64,000 nt of DNA from Pseudomonas duriflava (GTDB lineage: Bacteria > Pseudomonadota > Gammaproteobacteria > Pseudomonadales > Pseudomonadaceae), in the NCBI RefSeq assembly GCF_007830155.1, contig NZ_VLKY01000002.1:1-64000 (forward strand), read 5' to 3'. Shown here one piece after another: positions 8,247-17,796 of this stretch; position 1 is the stretch's first letter, and each line of letters opens with the position of its first letter. Position numbers and translations under genes: made by a program. The notes beneath the pieces were generated by a model. The model ran no database searches. It worked only from the letters and a program-made list of their open reading frames with translations, and was not told where the DNA came from.

Positions 8247-9560
8247 TCAGCTGGCAGTACGTGGCAACAAAAGGCCCAAGGGGAGGAGCACACGAGCCTC
8301 CACCCCACCGCCCTCTCGATTACGTAGCTCCACGCTGCCGCCGTGCTGCGCTGCAATCCGCTTGACGATAGCCAGACCCAGCCCCGTCCCTGAACCGGTA
8401 CGTGCACGATTACCACGTATGAACGGGTTGAAGATCTCTTCCATGTCTTGCGGATCAATACCTGGCCCGCGGTCCAGTACGCTCAGGACCACATACGGGG
8501 CTGTAGCATCCCCTCCCACATAGGCTGCTACTTCAACAGCGCTGCCCCCGTGCTTTAGCGCGTTTTCCAATAGGTTGATCAGCAACCGCTTGATCGATAC
8601 TCGTCTCAGAACAACAGGCGGCACGCTGGTCTGATACAGACGCACCCGCTCTTCGGTCTGGTTGTAGGGGGAAACGGCTTCCTGGATCAGCTGATTGAGG
8701 TCCGTTTCTTCTAAAGGCTCATCTCGCCCATCGCGAATGAAGGCTAGAAACTGATCGAGAATAACGTTCATGTCCTCGATATCGCGAATCATGTCTTCGG
8801 TCATTTCATCCGCGTTGGGCAAGAGCTCTACGGAGAGGCGCAGCCGGGTCAGCGGGGTACGTAAGTCATGAGAGACGCCAGCCAGCATCAGCTCACGCTC
8901 CCGTCCGGCCTGCTCCACATCATGGGCCATCTGATTGAAAGCGTGATAAACCTCCATGATTTCACTCGGCGCGCTCTGCTCAGGCAGCCGCACACTGTGG
9001 CCTTTACCTAACTCCCGTGCAGCATGCACCAGTCGTTTCAAGGGACGGTTGAGCTGACCGACGAAAACCCAGGCCACCGCTGTGGAAAACAGGCCGATTC
9101 CGAGGAACCATCCCAACACGCTCCAGATTCGCTGGCCGCGCAGTGGATGGGCATAGAGAGGAATCTTGATCCAGTCTGGCCCTAATGACGGGGCCAGTAC
9201 CCAGAGCGCCGGCCCTTGCTGTACGCGAACCCGGACCTGAGTATCAGGCCCTAGCTCCTCCTGCATTTGTCTGTCGAATATTTGACTGTAAGGCCAATGA
9301 TACTCACCAGCCGGTACAGTCTCAGGCGACTCATAATGCAAGCCTGCAGCCTGGGCAATGGCAGGGCGATCCGATTCGTCTGCAGCCCAGTACGCACGCA
9401 GGGTAAGCGCTGCGCCATGACTGTACTGACGATCAACCAGAACATCCTCATTCAGGAGCAGGTAGATCAGCGTCAGGGCCTTGGAAAATAAAACCGCAAT
9501 GAGCACCAGCCATAGCGAGCGGGCGAAAAAACTTTGCGGAAACCACGCGGGGGTTTTCAT
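8247..9560 (-). CDS. amgS: Sensor histidine kinase AmgS (EnvZ-like)
   Basis: Inner-membrane kinase of the AmgRS envelope-stress system, which in P. aeruginosa responds to misfolded membrane proteins and underlies intrinsic aminoglycoside tolerance. The 437-residue product has a transmembrane segment at about 11-37, a periplasmic domain, a second segment at 145-167, a HAMP domain, the HisKA motif VSHDLRTPLTR with His231, and HATPase motifs including the N-box NLLENALKHG, DRGPGI and GTGLGLAI. The ATG at 9560 is chosen because it gives MKTPAWFPQSF, which matches relatives. It lies 195 bases downstream of amgR on the same strand, an unusually long gap for a two-component pair. Confidence 0.93.
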   Translation of the reverse strand: MKTPAWFPQSFFARSLWLVLIAVLFSKALTLIYLLLNEDVLVDRQYSHGAALTLRAYWAADESDRPAIAQAAGLHYESPETVPAGEYHWPYSQIFDRQMQEELGPDTQVRVRVQQGPALWVLAPSLGPDWIKIPLYAHPLRGQRIWSVLGWFLGIGLFSTAVAWVFVGQLNRPLKRLVHAARELGKGHSVRLPEQSAPSEIMEVYHAFNQMAHDVEQAGRERELMLAGVSHDLRTPLTRLRLSVELLPNADEMTEDMIRDIEDMNVILDQFLAFIRDGRDEPLEETDLNQLIQEAVSPYNQTEERVRLYQTSVPPVVLRRVSIKRLLINLLENALKHGGSAVEVAAYVGGDATAPYVVLSVLDRGPGIDPQDMEEIFNPFIRGNRARTGSGTGLGLAIVKRIAAQHGGSVELRNREGGGVEARVLLPLGLLLPRTAS

Positions 9561-9625
9561 GAGCCCTGCCCGTTCGTCACGAAACAAAGAAATACGAGGC
9601 GGTAATGCTCTGCTAGCACAGGCAA
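9557..9625 (-). CDS. Possible 22-codon leader ORF coupled to amgS
   Basis: A short reading frame in the amgR-amgS gap starts at TTG (9625) six bases after a strong AAAGGAG ribosome-binding site. It encodes 22 residues (MPVLAEHYRL...), and its TGA overlaps the amgS ATG as ATGA. This is the layout of a translationally coupled leader peptide. It could also be chance: the frame is very short and I cannot compare it with other genomes. No known family. Confidence 0.3.
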   Translation of the reverse strand: MPVLAEHYRLVFLCFVTNGQGS

Positions 9626-9754
9626 ACCTTGCTCCTTTGGCTGTTCATCCCGGACATAGCTGTTGAGCCTGTAGCATCCGGGCTTCGCCTATCAAGACAG
9701 GCGTGGGCAAGGGCCACTGCTTCTGCGGTGACCCTTATGCTCTGTTACTGGTAG

Positions 9755-10489
9755 TCAGGATTTTGCACCGTCCGGCACAAAGACATAGCCTACTCCCCAA
9801 ACGGTCTGGATATAACGCGGCTTGGAAGCATCCGGCTCGATCATTCGCCGCAGGCGAGAAATCTGGACATCAATCGAGCGCTCCAGCGCATCCCATTCAC
9901 GGCCACGGGCCAGGTTCATCAGCTTGTCACGGGTTAGAGGCTCGCGGGCATGCTGGACTAACGCCTTGAGGACAGCGAACTCACCGGTGGTCAACATATG
10001 CACTTCATCGCCGCGTTTGAGTTCGCGGGTGGCCAGCGACAGCTCGTAATCCCCAAAGGTGACGACCTCGTCCTCGCTTCCTGGTGCCCCCGGCACGACA
10101 GGCGCTTGTCGACGTAGCACTGCCTTGATTCGAGCCAGCAGCTCACGCGGATTGAAAGGCTTAGCCAGATAGTCGTCGGCGCCCTGCTCAAGCCCCTGAA
10201 TACGGCTACCCTCATCACCCTTGGCAGTCAGCATGATGATGGGAATCTGGTTATTCTGCTCACGTAGACGGGCACAGGCCGAAAGGCCATCTTCTCCTGG
10301 CATCATCAGATCCAGCACGACGAGATGAAACAGCTCGCGCGCCATCAAACGATCCATCTGCTCGGTGCTTTCTACCGTACGTACACGATAGCCTTGCTCG
10401 TCCAGAAAGCGCTCGAGCAGGCGGCGCAACCGGGCATCGTCATCGACGACCAGAATCTTTTCACCTTCCGAGACGGGCGTGGTACTCAT
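9755..10489 (-). CDS. amgR: OmpR-family response regulator AmgR
   Basis: Response regulator partner of AmgS. The 244-residue protein has a receiver domain (about 10-125) with the acidic pair DDD at 16-18, phosphoacceptor Asp60 in VVLDLMMPG and the conserved lysine in AKPFNPRE. An OmpR-type winged-helix domain follows, with LTRDKLMNLARGREWD and the wing TVWGVGYVF. In P. aeruginosa AmgR activates membrane-protease and envelope-stress genes. It is divergent from tex and precedes amgS. The start ATG has an AAGGAG site. The OmpR/EnvZ label used in other genera refers to the same family. Confidence 0.94.
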   Translation of the reverse strand: MSTTPVSEGEKILVVDDDARLRRLLERFLDEQGYRVRTVESTEQMDRLMARELFHLVVLDLMMPGEDGLSACARLREQNNQIPIIMLTAKGDEGSRIQGLEQGADDYLAKPFNPRELLARIKAVLRRQAPVVPGAPGSEDEVVTFGDYELSLATRELKRGDEVHMLTTGEFAVLKALVQHAREPLTRDKLMNLARGREWDALERSIDVQISRLRRMIEPDASKPRYIQTVWGVGYVFVPDGAKS

Positions 10490-10655
10490 GTGAACTCCTT
10501 GAAAGACGGCATTAGATTATGGCGTAAGCCCTATTATTAACAGGACAAACCATTGTTAGCAGATTTTTCCCCATAACAGGGGTTCCCGAGCGGATCCAAG
10601 AAAAAGCTTGATCACGTATACGCCAAATTGGCGCAGCGCCCAGGTTACTGGTGGT

Positions 10656-10661
10656 TATAAT
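10656..10661 (+). promoter_or_regulatory. Perfect -10 hexamer upstream of tex
   Basis: A consensus TATAAT lies 55 bases before the tex ATG. No good -35 is found at 16-18 bases upstream (the nearest TTGGCG is 22 bases away), so the promoter is tentative. Confidence 0.4.
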
Positions 10662-10715
10662 GCCTGGATTTCAAGCCTGCCGGTCAGGCCCGCTCCTCTG
10701 TTTTCAGGTGGTTCC

Positions 10716-13031
10716 ATGGACAGTATCAACTCCCGTATCGCCGAGGAACTCGGCGTCCGCCCTCAACAGGTCGCTGCCGCAGTGGCATTGCTCGACGAGG
10801 GCTCGACCGTTCCTTTCATCGCTCGTTACCGAAAGGAAGTTACCGGCAGCCTCGACGATACCCAGCTGCGTCATCTCGATGAGCGTCTGCGCTACTTGCG
10901 TGAGCTGGAAGAACGCCGGACGGCTATCCTGTCCAGCATTGAGGAACAAGGCAAACTCACACCTGAGCTAGCGCGTGACATCAAGCTGGCTGAGACTAAG
11001 ACCCGCCTTGAAGACCTTTATCTGCCTTACAAGCAAAAGCGCCGCACGAAGGGCCAGATTGCCCTAGAGGCAGGCCTTGGCCCACTGGCCGAGGCATTAC
11101 TGGCCGATCCCACCCTGACGCCCGAGACCGAAGCGGCGCGCTACGTGGATGCCGACAAGGGTGTCGCAGATGTCAAAGCCGCCTTGGAAGGCGCCAAATA
11201 CATCTTGATGGAACGCTTTGCCGAAGATGCCAACCTATTGGAAAAGCTGCGCGGTTTCCTTAAGCAGGAAGCAACCCTGTCGGCTCGACTGGTAACCGGA
11301 AAAGAGCAGGAAGGTGCCAAGTTCAGCGATTACTTCGAGCATGACGAGCCGTTCAAGAACGTACCGTCGCATCGCGCCTTGGCAATTTTCCGTGGCCGTA
11401 ACGAGGGCATTCTCAGCGCCTCGCTCAAAGTAGGCGACGAAGCGCCTGGCACACTTCATCCATGCGAAGTGATGGTCGCCGAGCATTTTGAAGTTAAGAA
11501 CCAGAGTCGCGCGGCGGACAAATGGCTCGCCGAAGTTGTACGCTGGACCTGGAAGGTCAAGCTGTATACCTCGCTGGAAACCGACCTATTGGGCGAGTTG
11601 CGCGAAAAGGCCGAAGACGAGGCCATCAGCGTGTTCGCGCGCAACCTGCATGACCTACTACTGGCGGCACCGGCCGGGCCGCGCGCCACACTGGGTCTCG
11701 ACCCTGGCCTACGCACCGGCGTTAAAGTCGCCGTGGTGGACGCGACCGGCAAGTTGCTGGCCACCGACACCGTTTACCCCCATGCACCAAAGAATCAGTG
11801 GGACCAGACCCTCGACACCCTGGCCAAGCTCTGCGCCAAGCATGCCGTTGACCTGATCGCCATTGGTAATGGTACGGCCAGTCGCGAGACAGACAAACTG
11901 GCCGGTGAGCTGATCAAGAAATACCCTGGCCTAAAGATGACCAAGATCATGGTCAGCGAGGCCGGCGCATCGGTTTATTCTGCGTCGGAGTTGGCTGCGA
12001 AAGAGTTCCCGGACCTGGACGTATCCCTGCGCGGTGCAGTGTCTATTGCCCGTCGGTTGCAGGATCCGCTGGCCGAACTGGTGAAGATCGAGCCTAAGTC
12101 CATTGGTGTAGGGCAGTACCAGCATGACGTTTCCCAGCTCAAACTGGCGCGCAGCCTGGATGCCGTGGTCGAGGACTGTGTGAACGCCGTTGGCGTGGAT
12201 GTAAACACCGCTTCCGCGGCCCTACTGGCCCGGATTTCCGGCCTTAACGCAACCCTGGCACAAAACATCGTGGCCCACCGGGACCTGAACGGCGCGTTCA
12301 AGTCCCGGACCGAGCTTAAGAAGGTCAGCCGCCTGGGCGAGAAGACATTTGAGCAGGCCGCTGGCTTCCTACGGGTAATGAATGGCAGCAACCCTCTGGA
12401 TGCCTCGGCCGTTCACCCAGAAGCTTACCCAGTAGTGGAGCGTATTGCGGCCGATACGGGTCGCGATATTCGCTCCCTTGTTGGGGACTCTAGCTTTATC
12501 AAGCGGCTGGACCCGAAGAAGTTCACTGACGAAACCTTCGGTCTACCCACCGTAACGGACATCCTGAGCGAGCTGGACAAGCCCGGCCGCGATCCGCGTC
12601 CTGAGTTTAAAACAGCAGAGTTCCAAGAAGGCGTCGAGTCGCTCAAGGATCTCAAGCCCGGCATGGTGCTTGAGGGTGTGGTAACCAACGTGACTAATTT
12701 CGGCGCATTCGTTGATGTAGGCGTACACCAAGACGGGCTTGTACATATCAGCGCTCTGTCGGAGAAATTCGTCAAAGATCCGTATGAAGTGGTGAAGGCC
12801 GGCGATATCGTCAAGGTGAAGGTCATGGAAGTAGATATTCCGCGCAACCGCGTCGGTTTGTCGATGCGCATGAGTGATACACCTGGAGAAAAGGTCGAGG
12901 GTACACGCGGCCAATCTCGCGGCGGACAGGCGCGCACCAAACCGTCTCGCGAATCCCATACCAATAATAAGCCTGCGGCTACCGGAGCCATGGCGGCACT
13001 GTTTGCCAATGCGAAACAATTGAGGAAATAA
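10716..13031 (+). CDS. tex: Tex family RNA-binding transcription accessory protein
   Basis: Tex is a conserved nucleic-acid-binding protein that affects transcription and virulence-gene expression in several bacteria; its precise role is unsettled. The 771-residue product has the Tex N-terminal helical region ([13 protein letters not shown]), a YqgF-like RNase H fold beginning [14 protein letters not shown], helix-hairpin-helix segments around residue 500, and a C-terminal S1 domain ([21 protein letters not shown], about 625-700). A basic, low-complexity tail ends the protein. An in-frame ATG-like start at 10608 would add 36 atypical residues; the ATG at 10716 gives the usual [12 protein letters not shown] start. 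The next gene follows after 3 bases. Confidence 0.95.
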   Translation: MDSINSRIAEELGVRPQQVAAAVALLDEGSTVPFIARYRKEVTGSLDDTQLRHLDERLRYLRELEERRTAILSSIEEQGKLTPELARDIKLAETKTRLEDLYLPYKQKRRTKGQIALEAGLGPLAEALLADPTLTPETEAARYVDADKGVADVKAALEGAKYILMERFAEDANLLEKLRGFLKQEATLSARLVTGKEQEGAKFSDYFEHDEPFKNVPSHRALAIFRGRNEGILSASLKVGDEAPGTLHPCEVMVAEHFEVKNQSRAADKWLAEVVRWTWKVKLYTSLETDLLGELREKAEDEAISVFARNLHDLLLAAPAGPRATLGLDPGLRTGVKVAVVDATGKLLATDTVYPHAPKNQWDQTLDTLAKLCAKHAVDLIAIGNGTASRETDKLAGELIKKYPGLKMTKIMVSEAGASVYSASELAAKEFPDLDVSLRGAVSIARRLQDPLAELVKIEPKSIGVGQYQHDVSQLKLARSLDAVVEDCVNAVGVDVNTASAALLARISGLNATLAQNIVAHRDLNGAFKSRTELKKVSRLGEKTFEQAAGFLRVMNGSNPLDASAVHPEAYPVVERIAADTGRDIRSLVGDSSFIKRLDPKKFTDETFGLPTVTDILSELDKPGRDPRPEFKTAEFQEGVESLKDLKPGMVLEGVVTNVTNFGAFVDVGVHQDGLVHISALSEKFVKDPYEVVKAGDIVKVKVMEVDIPRNRVGLSMRMSDTPGEKVEGTRGQSRGGQARTKPSRESHTNNKPAATGAMAALFANAKQLRK

Positions 13032-13034
13032 CCG

Positions 13035-13418
13035 ATGAACCAATCTACGGCGGGCAAAGACAGCGCGTTCAGCCAACTGCTAGGCATGCGTATCCACAAG
13101 GCGGAGAACGGTGAGTCCGAAGTGCACATGAGCATGCAGGACAAGCTGCTTAATCTGCATGGCAAGATGCATGGGGGCGCTGTGTTTTCCTTGATTGACA
13201 CGGCCCTTGGCCAGGCGAGCCACAGCCTGTTCGACGGCAAGGCTGGCAGTGTTACTCTGGAGTGCAAAGTCAACTACATCCGCGGTGTGAGCGAAGGCGA
13301 TATCGTCTGTCGCGCCAAGGTTATCCACCCTGGCCGCAAGACCCATGTCATCGAAGCAGAGGTCTACCAGGGCGACAAACTGGTGGCCAAGGCCCAGGCT
13401 ACCTTCGCCTGCCTGTAA
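13035..13418 (+). CDS. Hotdog-fold PaaI-type thioesterase
   Basis: A 127-residue single-domain hotdog protein of the PaaI/YdiI thioesterase group. It has the family signature HGKMHGGAVFSLIDTALG (about 40-57), with the HGG loop and the downstream acidic residue that normally contributes to catalysis. The likely activity is hydrolysis of an acyl- or aryl-CoA thioester; the substrate cannot be read from sequence. Its ATG is 3 bases after the tex stop, so the two are probably cotranscribed, an association also present in P. aeruginosa. No signal peptide. Confidence 0.88.
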   Translation: MNQSTAGKDSAFSQLLGMRIHKAENGESEVHMSMQDKLLNLHGKMHGGAVFSLIDTALGQASHSLFDGKAGSVTLECKVNYIRGVSEGDIVCRAKVIHPGRKTHVIEAEVYQGDKLVAKAQATFACL

Positions 13419-13424
13419 GCGAGC

Positions 13425-13455
13425 GAGCCCGGCACAACCATTCTGTACCGGGCTC
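13425..13455 (+). terminator. Possible terminator after tex-thioesterase
   Basis: Inverted repeat with perfect 8-base arms GAGCCCGG/CCGGGCTC separated by 15 bases, starting 6 bases after the thioesterase stop. There is no clear T tract downstream, so it may be a weak or rho-assisted terminator. Confidence 0.5.
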
Positions 13456-13597
13456 TCCTGGCATCGCTACAGTACAGCGTCTTCGCATTCGACTCGTCCG
13501 GTGCAACCGCACGGGTCGGTCGAAGTCTATTCGTCAGGCTTGTACACCGGCTGACTCACCCCCATAGTGGGGCCACTGTCGAGTGAAGGAAAACATC

Positions 13598-15181
13598 TTG
13601 AGCGATATCTTGACCCGCCGCCTGGCCCTGCTCGGCGAATCGGCCTACCTGCCCCTACTGACTCAATGCCTGCATGGTATCGAGCGCGAAACGCTGCGCG
13701 TCGATTCGCAGGGCAATCTGGCCCAGACGCCCCACCCTGCTGCCCTTGGCTCAGCATTGACGCATCCGCAGATCACGACGGACTACTCCGAAGCGCTGCT
13801 GGAATTTATTACACCCACGGCGCAGGATCCCGCGCAGGTCATCGACGCGCTGGACACGATTCATCGCTTCGCGGTACGTCAGCTGGGAGAAGAACTCTTG
13901 TGGAGCCCTTCGATGCCATGCGTGTTACCTGAGGAAGAGCAGATTCCCATCGCGGAATATGGTCACTCCAATATTGGCCGGCTCAAGCATATTTACCGAC
14001 GCGGCCTGGCTGTACGCTACGGCCGGACGATGCAATGCATTGCTGGTATTCATTACAACTTCTCGCTTCCAGAAGCCCTCTGGCCAATGCTGAAGGCCGC
14101 AGAAAACGATACGCGCAGCGACCGTGACTATCAGTCGGCCCGCTACATCGCCCTGACGCGTAATTTCCGGCGTTACAGCTGGATTCTGATGTACCTGTTC
14201 GGCGCGTCCCCTGCACTGGATGTCGGCTTCATGCGTGGCCGCCCGCATCAGCTGGAGACCTTTGACGCTGACACCCTGTACTTGCCCTATGCAACCAGCC
14301 TGCGCATGAGTGACCTAGGTTATCAGAGCGCCGCCCAGGCCAGCCTGACGCCCTGTTATAACGACCTGAAAAGTTATACGGAAAGCCTACGCCTAGCCGT
14401 GGGTACGCCATACGCGCCTTATGCCGAAATCGGCACACACCGCGATGGGGAATGGGTCCAGCTCAATACCAACATCCTGCAGATCGAAAACGAATACTAC
14501 TCATCGATCCGACCGAAGCGGGTAACCCGCACAGGCGAGCGCCCAGTACAGGCTCTGATTGCCCGGGGCGTTCAGTATGTTGAGGTCCGCTGTTTGGATA
14601 TCAACCCGTTTCTGCCGATGGGCATAGATCTGGCTGAGTCTCGCTTCCTCGATGCGTTCCTGCTGTTCTGTGCAATGGAAGAAAGCCCACCGTTGAACAA
14701 TGAATGCCGCGAGTGCACCCACAACTTTACAAAGGTTGTTCGAGAAGGCCGCAAGCCGGGCCTACACCTGCAGCATCATGGCGCACCGGTTGCCTTAATG
14801 GACTGGGCTGACACCCTGCTGGGTTGCATTGATCGCTGCGCCAAGCTGTTGGACGCTGCCAACGGCGGGGATGCCTACAGCCGTGCCGTGGACGAGCAGC
14901 GCATGAAGTTCATCGACCCTTCGCTCACGCCTTCAGCTCAGGTACTGGCCGAGATGAGGACGCATGCAGAAAGCTTTGCTGACTTTGCGCTGCGCCAGAG
15001 TAAAGCCCATGCTGAGTATTTCCGACAGCAGCCACTGGCCCCAGAAAAGCGCGAACAGTTCGAGCGCATGGCGCAGCAGTCTCTAACTGAGCAGCATGAG
15101 CTGGAAGCCAGCGATGAGGGCGATTTCGATGCCTTTGTTGCCAGTTACCAAGCCAGTATTCTGGGCACATTAAGCGTCTAG
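13598..15181 (+). CDS. gshA: Glutamate-cysteine ligase
   Basis: GshA catalyses ATP-dependent formation of gamma-glutamylcysteine, the first step of glutathione synthesis. The product is the class I (gammaproteobacterial) type. It has the N-terminal GIERETLRV motif, [14 protein letters not shown], and later [13 protein letters not shown] at 13598 is preferred over an in-frame GTG at 13583: AAGGA lies 7 bases upstream, and it yields 527 residues beginning [13 protein letters not shown], the length I recall for pseudomonad GshA. The gene is monocistronic and converges with argA across a hairpin. Confidence 0.95.
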   Translation: MSDILTRRLALLGESAYLPLLTQCLHGIERETLRVDSQGNLAQTPHPAALGSALTHPQITTDYSEALLEFITPTAQDPAQVIDALDTIHRFAVRQLGEELLWSPSMPCVLPEEEQIPIAEYGHSNIGRLKHIYRRGLAVRYGRTMQCIAGIHYNFSLPEALWPMLKAAENDTRSDRDYQSARYIALTRNFRRYSWILMYLFGASPALDVGFMRGRPHQLETFDADTLYLPYATSLRMSDLGYQSAAQASLTPCYNDLKSYTESLRLAVGTPYAPYAEIGTHRDGEWVQLNTNILQIENEYYSSIRPKRVTRTGERPVQALIARGVQYVEVRCLDINPFLPMGIDLAESRFLDAFLLFCAMEESPPLNNECRECTHNFTKVVREGRKPGLHLQHHGAPVALMDWADTLLGCIDRCAKLLDAANGGDAYSRAVDEQRMKFIDPSLTPSAQVLAEMRTHAESFADFALRQSKAHAEYFRQQPLAPEKREQFERMAQQSLTEQHELEASDEGDFDAFVASYQASILGTLSV

Positions 15182-15187
15182 AATAAG

Positions 15188-15214
15188 TTCTGGCTGGCGA
15201 CATGCCAGCCAGAA
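15188..15214. terminator. Bidirectional hairpin between gshA and argA
   Basis: Perfect 11-base inverted repeat TTCTGGCTGGC/GCCAGCCAGAA with a 5-base loop. It fills the short gap between two convergent genes. T tracts on either side are weak, but position and stem strength support a shared terminator. Confidence 0.65.
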
Positions 15215-15224
15215 TGTCTGCTTG

Positions 15225-16526
15225 TTACAGCGCTTTCTCGAAAATCTTCGAATTGCGCTGGTAGTTGTAAAGCGAAGCTCGTGCGCTAGGCAGCCGATCA
15301 ACACTGCTGGGCTCGAAACCACGCTCCCGAAACCAGTGAGCTGTGCGTGTCGTCAGTACAAATAGCGTTTTAAGACCCTGGGCGCGGGCGCGCTGTTCTA
15401 TACGCTCCAGTAACTGATCGCCTCGACCACCATGCCGATAGTCCGGATTAACCGCCAGACAGGCCAGCTCCCCGGCATTCGAGTCGGCAATTGGATACAG
15501 CGCGGCACAGGCAATGATCAGTCCCTCACGTTCGACAATGCTGAACTTGTCGATCTCACGCTCCAGTACTTCCCGCGAGCGGCGTACAAGGATGCCCTGC
15601 TCTTCCAGAGGCTGAATCAGATCGATCAGTCCTCCCACATCCCCGATATCTGCCTCCCGCAGCGACTCGAACTGCTCTTGAGCAACCAGGGTGCCTCCAC
15701 CGCTGCGCGTGAACAGTTCATTGAGCAGCGCGCCGTCCTCGACATAACTGACAATATGGCTACGGCGTACGCCACCTCGGCAGGCTTGAGCAGCGGCATC
15801 AAGCAGCTCCGCCTGATAATTACCACTGCCGAGACGCTCCAGATGGGGTGGAACCTGCTGCGGGCGCAGTTCGCGAATCAAACGGCCCTGCTCGTCCAAT
15901 AATCCCTGCTCGGCCCCATAGAGCACCAGCTTGTCTGCTGATAAATCGATGGCGGCCCGGGTAGCTACGTCTTCACAGGCGATGTTGAAGATTTCTCCAG
16001 TGGGGGAGTACCCCAACGGGGATAAAAGCACGATGGTGCGCTCGTCCAGCAGCCGGTTAATACCCTTGCGGTCGATTCGACGTACTTCACCGGTGTGATG
16101 GAAGTCGACGCCATCATGCACACCATAAGGCCGTGCAGTAACCAGATTGCCGCCAGCAACCCGCAAGCGAGCGCCCTGCATCGGCGAAGCCGCCATGTCC
16201 ATGGACAAGCGTGCCTCAATAGCGATCCGCAGGCTACCTACCGCGTCGATTACGCATTCCAGCGTAGGCGTATCAGTGATTCTCAGGTCCCGGTGATAAC
16301 GTGGCGCGATTCCGCGTGCCGCCAGCCGCGCCTCGATCTGCGGACGCGAGCCATGAACCAGGACCAGACGTACACCCAGACTATGGAGCAGCACGAGGTC
16401 GTGGACGATATTGCCAAAATTCGGATGTTCTACGCCGTCACCCGGCAACATGACCACAAAGGTACGGTCGCGATGGGCATTGATGTAGGGAGACGCGTGG
16501 CGGAGCCAATTGACATAGTCATGCAT
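15225..16526 (-). CDS. argA: N-acetylglutamate synthase
   Basis: ArgA acetylates glutamate with acetyl-CoA, the entry step of arginine biosynthesis. The 433-residue protein has the classical fused design: an N-terminal amino-acid-kinase-like regulatory domain (about 1-285; LVLVHGSRPQIEARLA) that binds arginine for feedback inhibition, and a C-terminal GNAT domain (about 290-433; CLAVNPDYRHGGRGDQLLERI). The ATG at 16526 gives MHDYVNWLRHASPYI, closely matching pseudomonad ArgA; the TTG eight codons upstream has no ribosome-binding site. It lies downstream of argE on the same strand, 80 bases apart. Confidence 0.96.
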   Translation of the reverse strand: MHDYVNWLRHASPYINAHRDRTFVVMLPGDGVEHPNFGNIVHDLVLLHSLGVRLVLVHGSRPQIEARLAARGIAPRYHRDLRITDTPTLECVIDAVGSLRIAIEARLSMDMAASPMQGARLRVAGGNLVTARPYGVHDGVDFHHTGEVRRIDRKGINRLLDERTIVLLSPLGYSPTGEIFNIACEDVATRAAIDLSADKLVLYGAEQGLLDEQGRLIRELRPQQVPPHLERLGSGNYQAELLDAAAQACRGGVRRSHIVSYVEDGALLNELFTRSGGGTLVAQEQFESLREADIGDVGGLIDLIQPLEEQGILVRRSREVLEREIDKFSIVEREGLIIACAALYPIADSNAGELACLAVNPDYRHGGRGDQLLERIEQRARAQGLKTLFVLTTRTAHWFRERGFEPSSVDRLPSARASLYNYQRNSKIFEKAL

Positions 16527-16606
16527 GGAGCGAAGGGCCTTGGACAGCAAAGAGATAGTAGGGGTGAACGGTGACGGGAACGTTCATCGTCGTCGCAGCG
16601 GCACGG

Positions 16607-17767
16607 TCACTCCTTGGCTCCCGAAGGGGACAGGCAATAATGGTCGATTAACTGGCGCAGCACCTGCACCATGGGTTCGATGCGTGATAAGTCCAGGTGT
16701 TCATCCGGCTGGTGAGCGCAGGCGATGTCGCCTGGTCCCAGGACCAGCGTTTCACAACCGAGCTGCTGAAAATAAGGTGCTTCCGTGCCAAAGGCTACCG
16801 CCTCGGCGCGATGACCCGTCAGTTTTTCCGCGAGGTAAACCAACTCGCTGGTGGCAGGCTCTTCAAACGGCGGCACTTCTGGAAACAAGGGATGATAATC
16901 GATCTGGACGGCATGCCGTTCGGCAAGCGGCTGCAAGCGTGCCTGGATAGCCTGCCGCAGCTCGTCTGGGCGCATGCCTGGAAGCGGCCGTATATCGAAC
17001 TCTAGAGCACATTGGCCACAGATCCGGTTGGGGTTATCGCCCCCATGAATACAGCCCAGGTTAAGGGTGGGCTGAGGAACATTGAAGAAGGGGTTGTTGT
17101 AGTCACGCTGCCATTGCTGGCGTAGCCCCATCAATTCCCCCATTACGTCATGCATCGCCTCTAGAGCGCTATGTCCCAACCGAGGGTCGGAGGAATGGCC
17201 GCTCTGCCCCAGAATTTCAATGCGCTCCATCATTACGCCCTTGTGCAGGCGGATGGGCTTCAGGCTAGTGGGCTCGCCAATGACCACGGCACGCGCCAGA
17301 GGTCGCCCCGCTTCAGCAATGGCCCGGGCGCCCGACATCGAGCACTCTTCGTCACACGTCGCAAGGATAATGAGAGGCTGGCGGAACGGTTGGTCCAGCA
17401 GTGGCCGCACCGCCTCGATGGCCAGAGCGAAAAAGCCTTTCATATCGCAGCTACCCAACCCGTACCAGCGATTTCCTTCTTCGCGCAGCGCCAGGGGATT
17501 GCTACTCCAGAGGGCTTCATCATAAGGCACCGTGTCGGTATGCCCGGCCAGCACCAAGCCGCCCGGCCCGGTGCCGTAGGTTGCGATGAGGTTGTATTTG
17601 CCTGGAGTGACTTCCTGTGTCTCGCAGCGAAACCCCAGATCACCCAACCACGAGGCCAGGATGTCGATAACCCCCCGGTTGGATTGATCCAGACTAGGCT
17701 GGGTACAACTGACGGAGGACTCGGTGAGCAGCGCAGAAAATTGCTGTTTGAGCGTAGGCAACATCAT
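16607..17767 (-). CDS. argE: Acetylornithine deacetylase
   Basis: M20-family metallohydrolase that releases ornithine from N-acetylornithine. The 386-residue protein has the M20 metal motifs: GHTDTVPYD (about 75), GSCDMKGFFA (about 106), the catalytic DEECS (about 138), the GEPT glutamate-containing turn (about 162) and the closing histidine in ACAHQPDEHL. Pseudomonads also recycle acetyl groups through ArgJ, so ArgE may be auxiliary; that is family knowledge, not visible here. It precedes argA on the same strand and follows the phosphate transporter gene. Confidence 0.92.
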   Translation of the reverse strand: MMLPTLKQQFSALLTESSVSCTQPSLDQSNRGVIDILASWLGDLGFRCETQEVTPGKYNLIATYGTGPGGLVLAGHTDTVPYDEALWSSNPLALREEGNRWYGLGSCDMKGFFALAIEAVRPLLDQPFRQPLIILATCDEECSMSGARAIAEAGRPLARAVVIGEPTSLKPIRLHKGVMMERIEILGQSGHSSDPRLGHSALEAMHDVMGELMGLRQQWQRDYNNPFFNVPQPTLNLGCIHGGDNPNRICGQCALEFDIRPLPGMRPDELRQAIQARLQPLAERHAVQIDYHPLFPEVPPFEEPATSELVYLAEKLTGHRAEAVAFGTEAPYFQQLGCETLVLGPGDIACAHQPDEHLDLSRIEPMVQVLRQLIDHYCLSPSGAKE

Positions 17768-17796
17768 CGAAGTCCTCCAACAGTTCTACAAGCCGA

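Noticed and set aside
12425..13273. Long open frame antisense to tex and the thioesterase gene
   Set aside because: Ser/Pro/Arg-rich composition typical of antisense reading of a GC-biased gene; spans two real genes.
13425..13455. Strong rho-independent terminator after the thioesterase gene
   Set aside because: The hairpin is good but lacks a T tract, so it was kept only as a low-confidence terminator.
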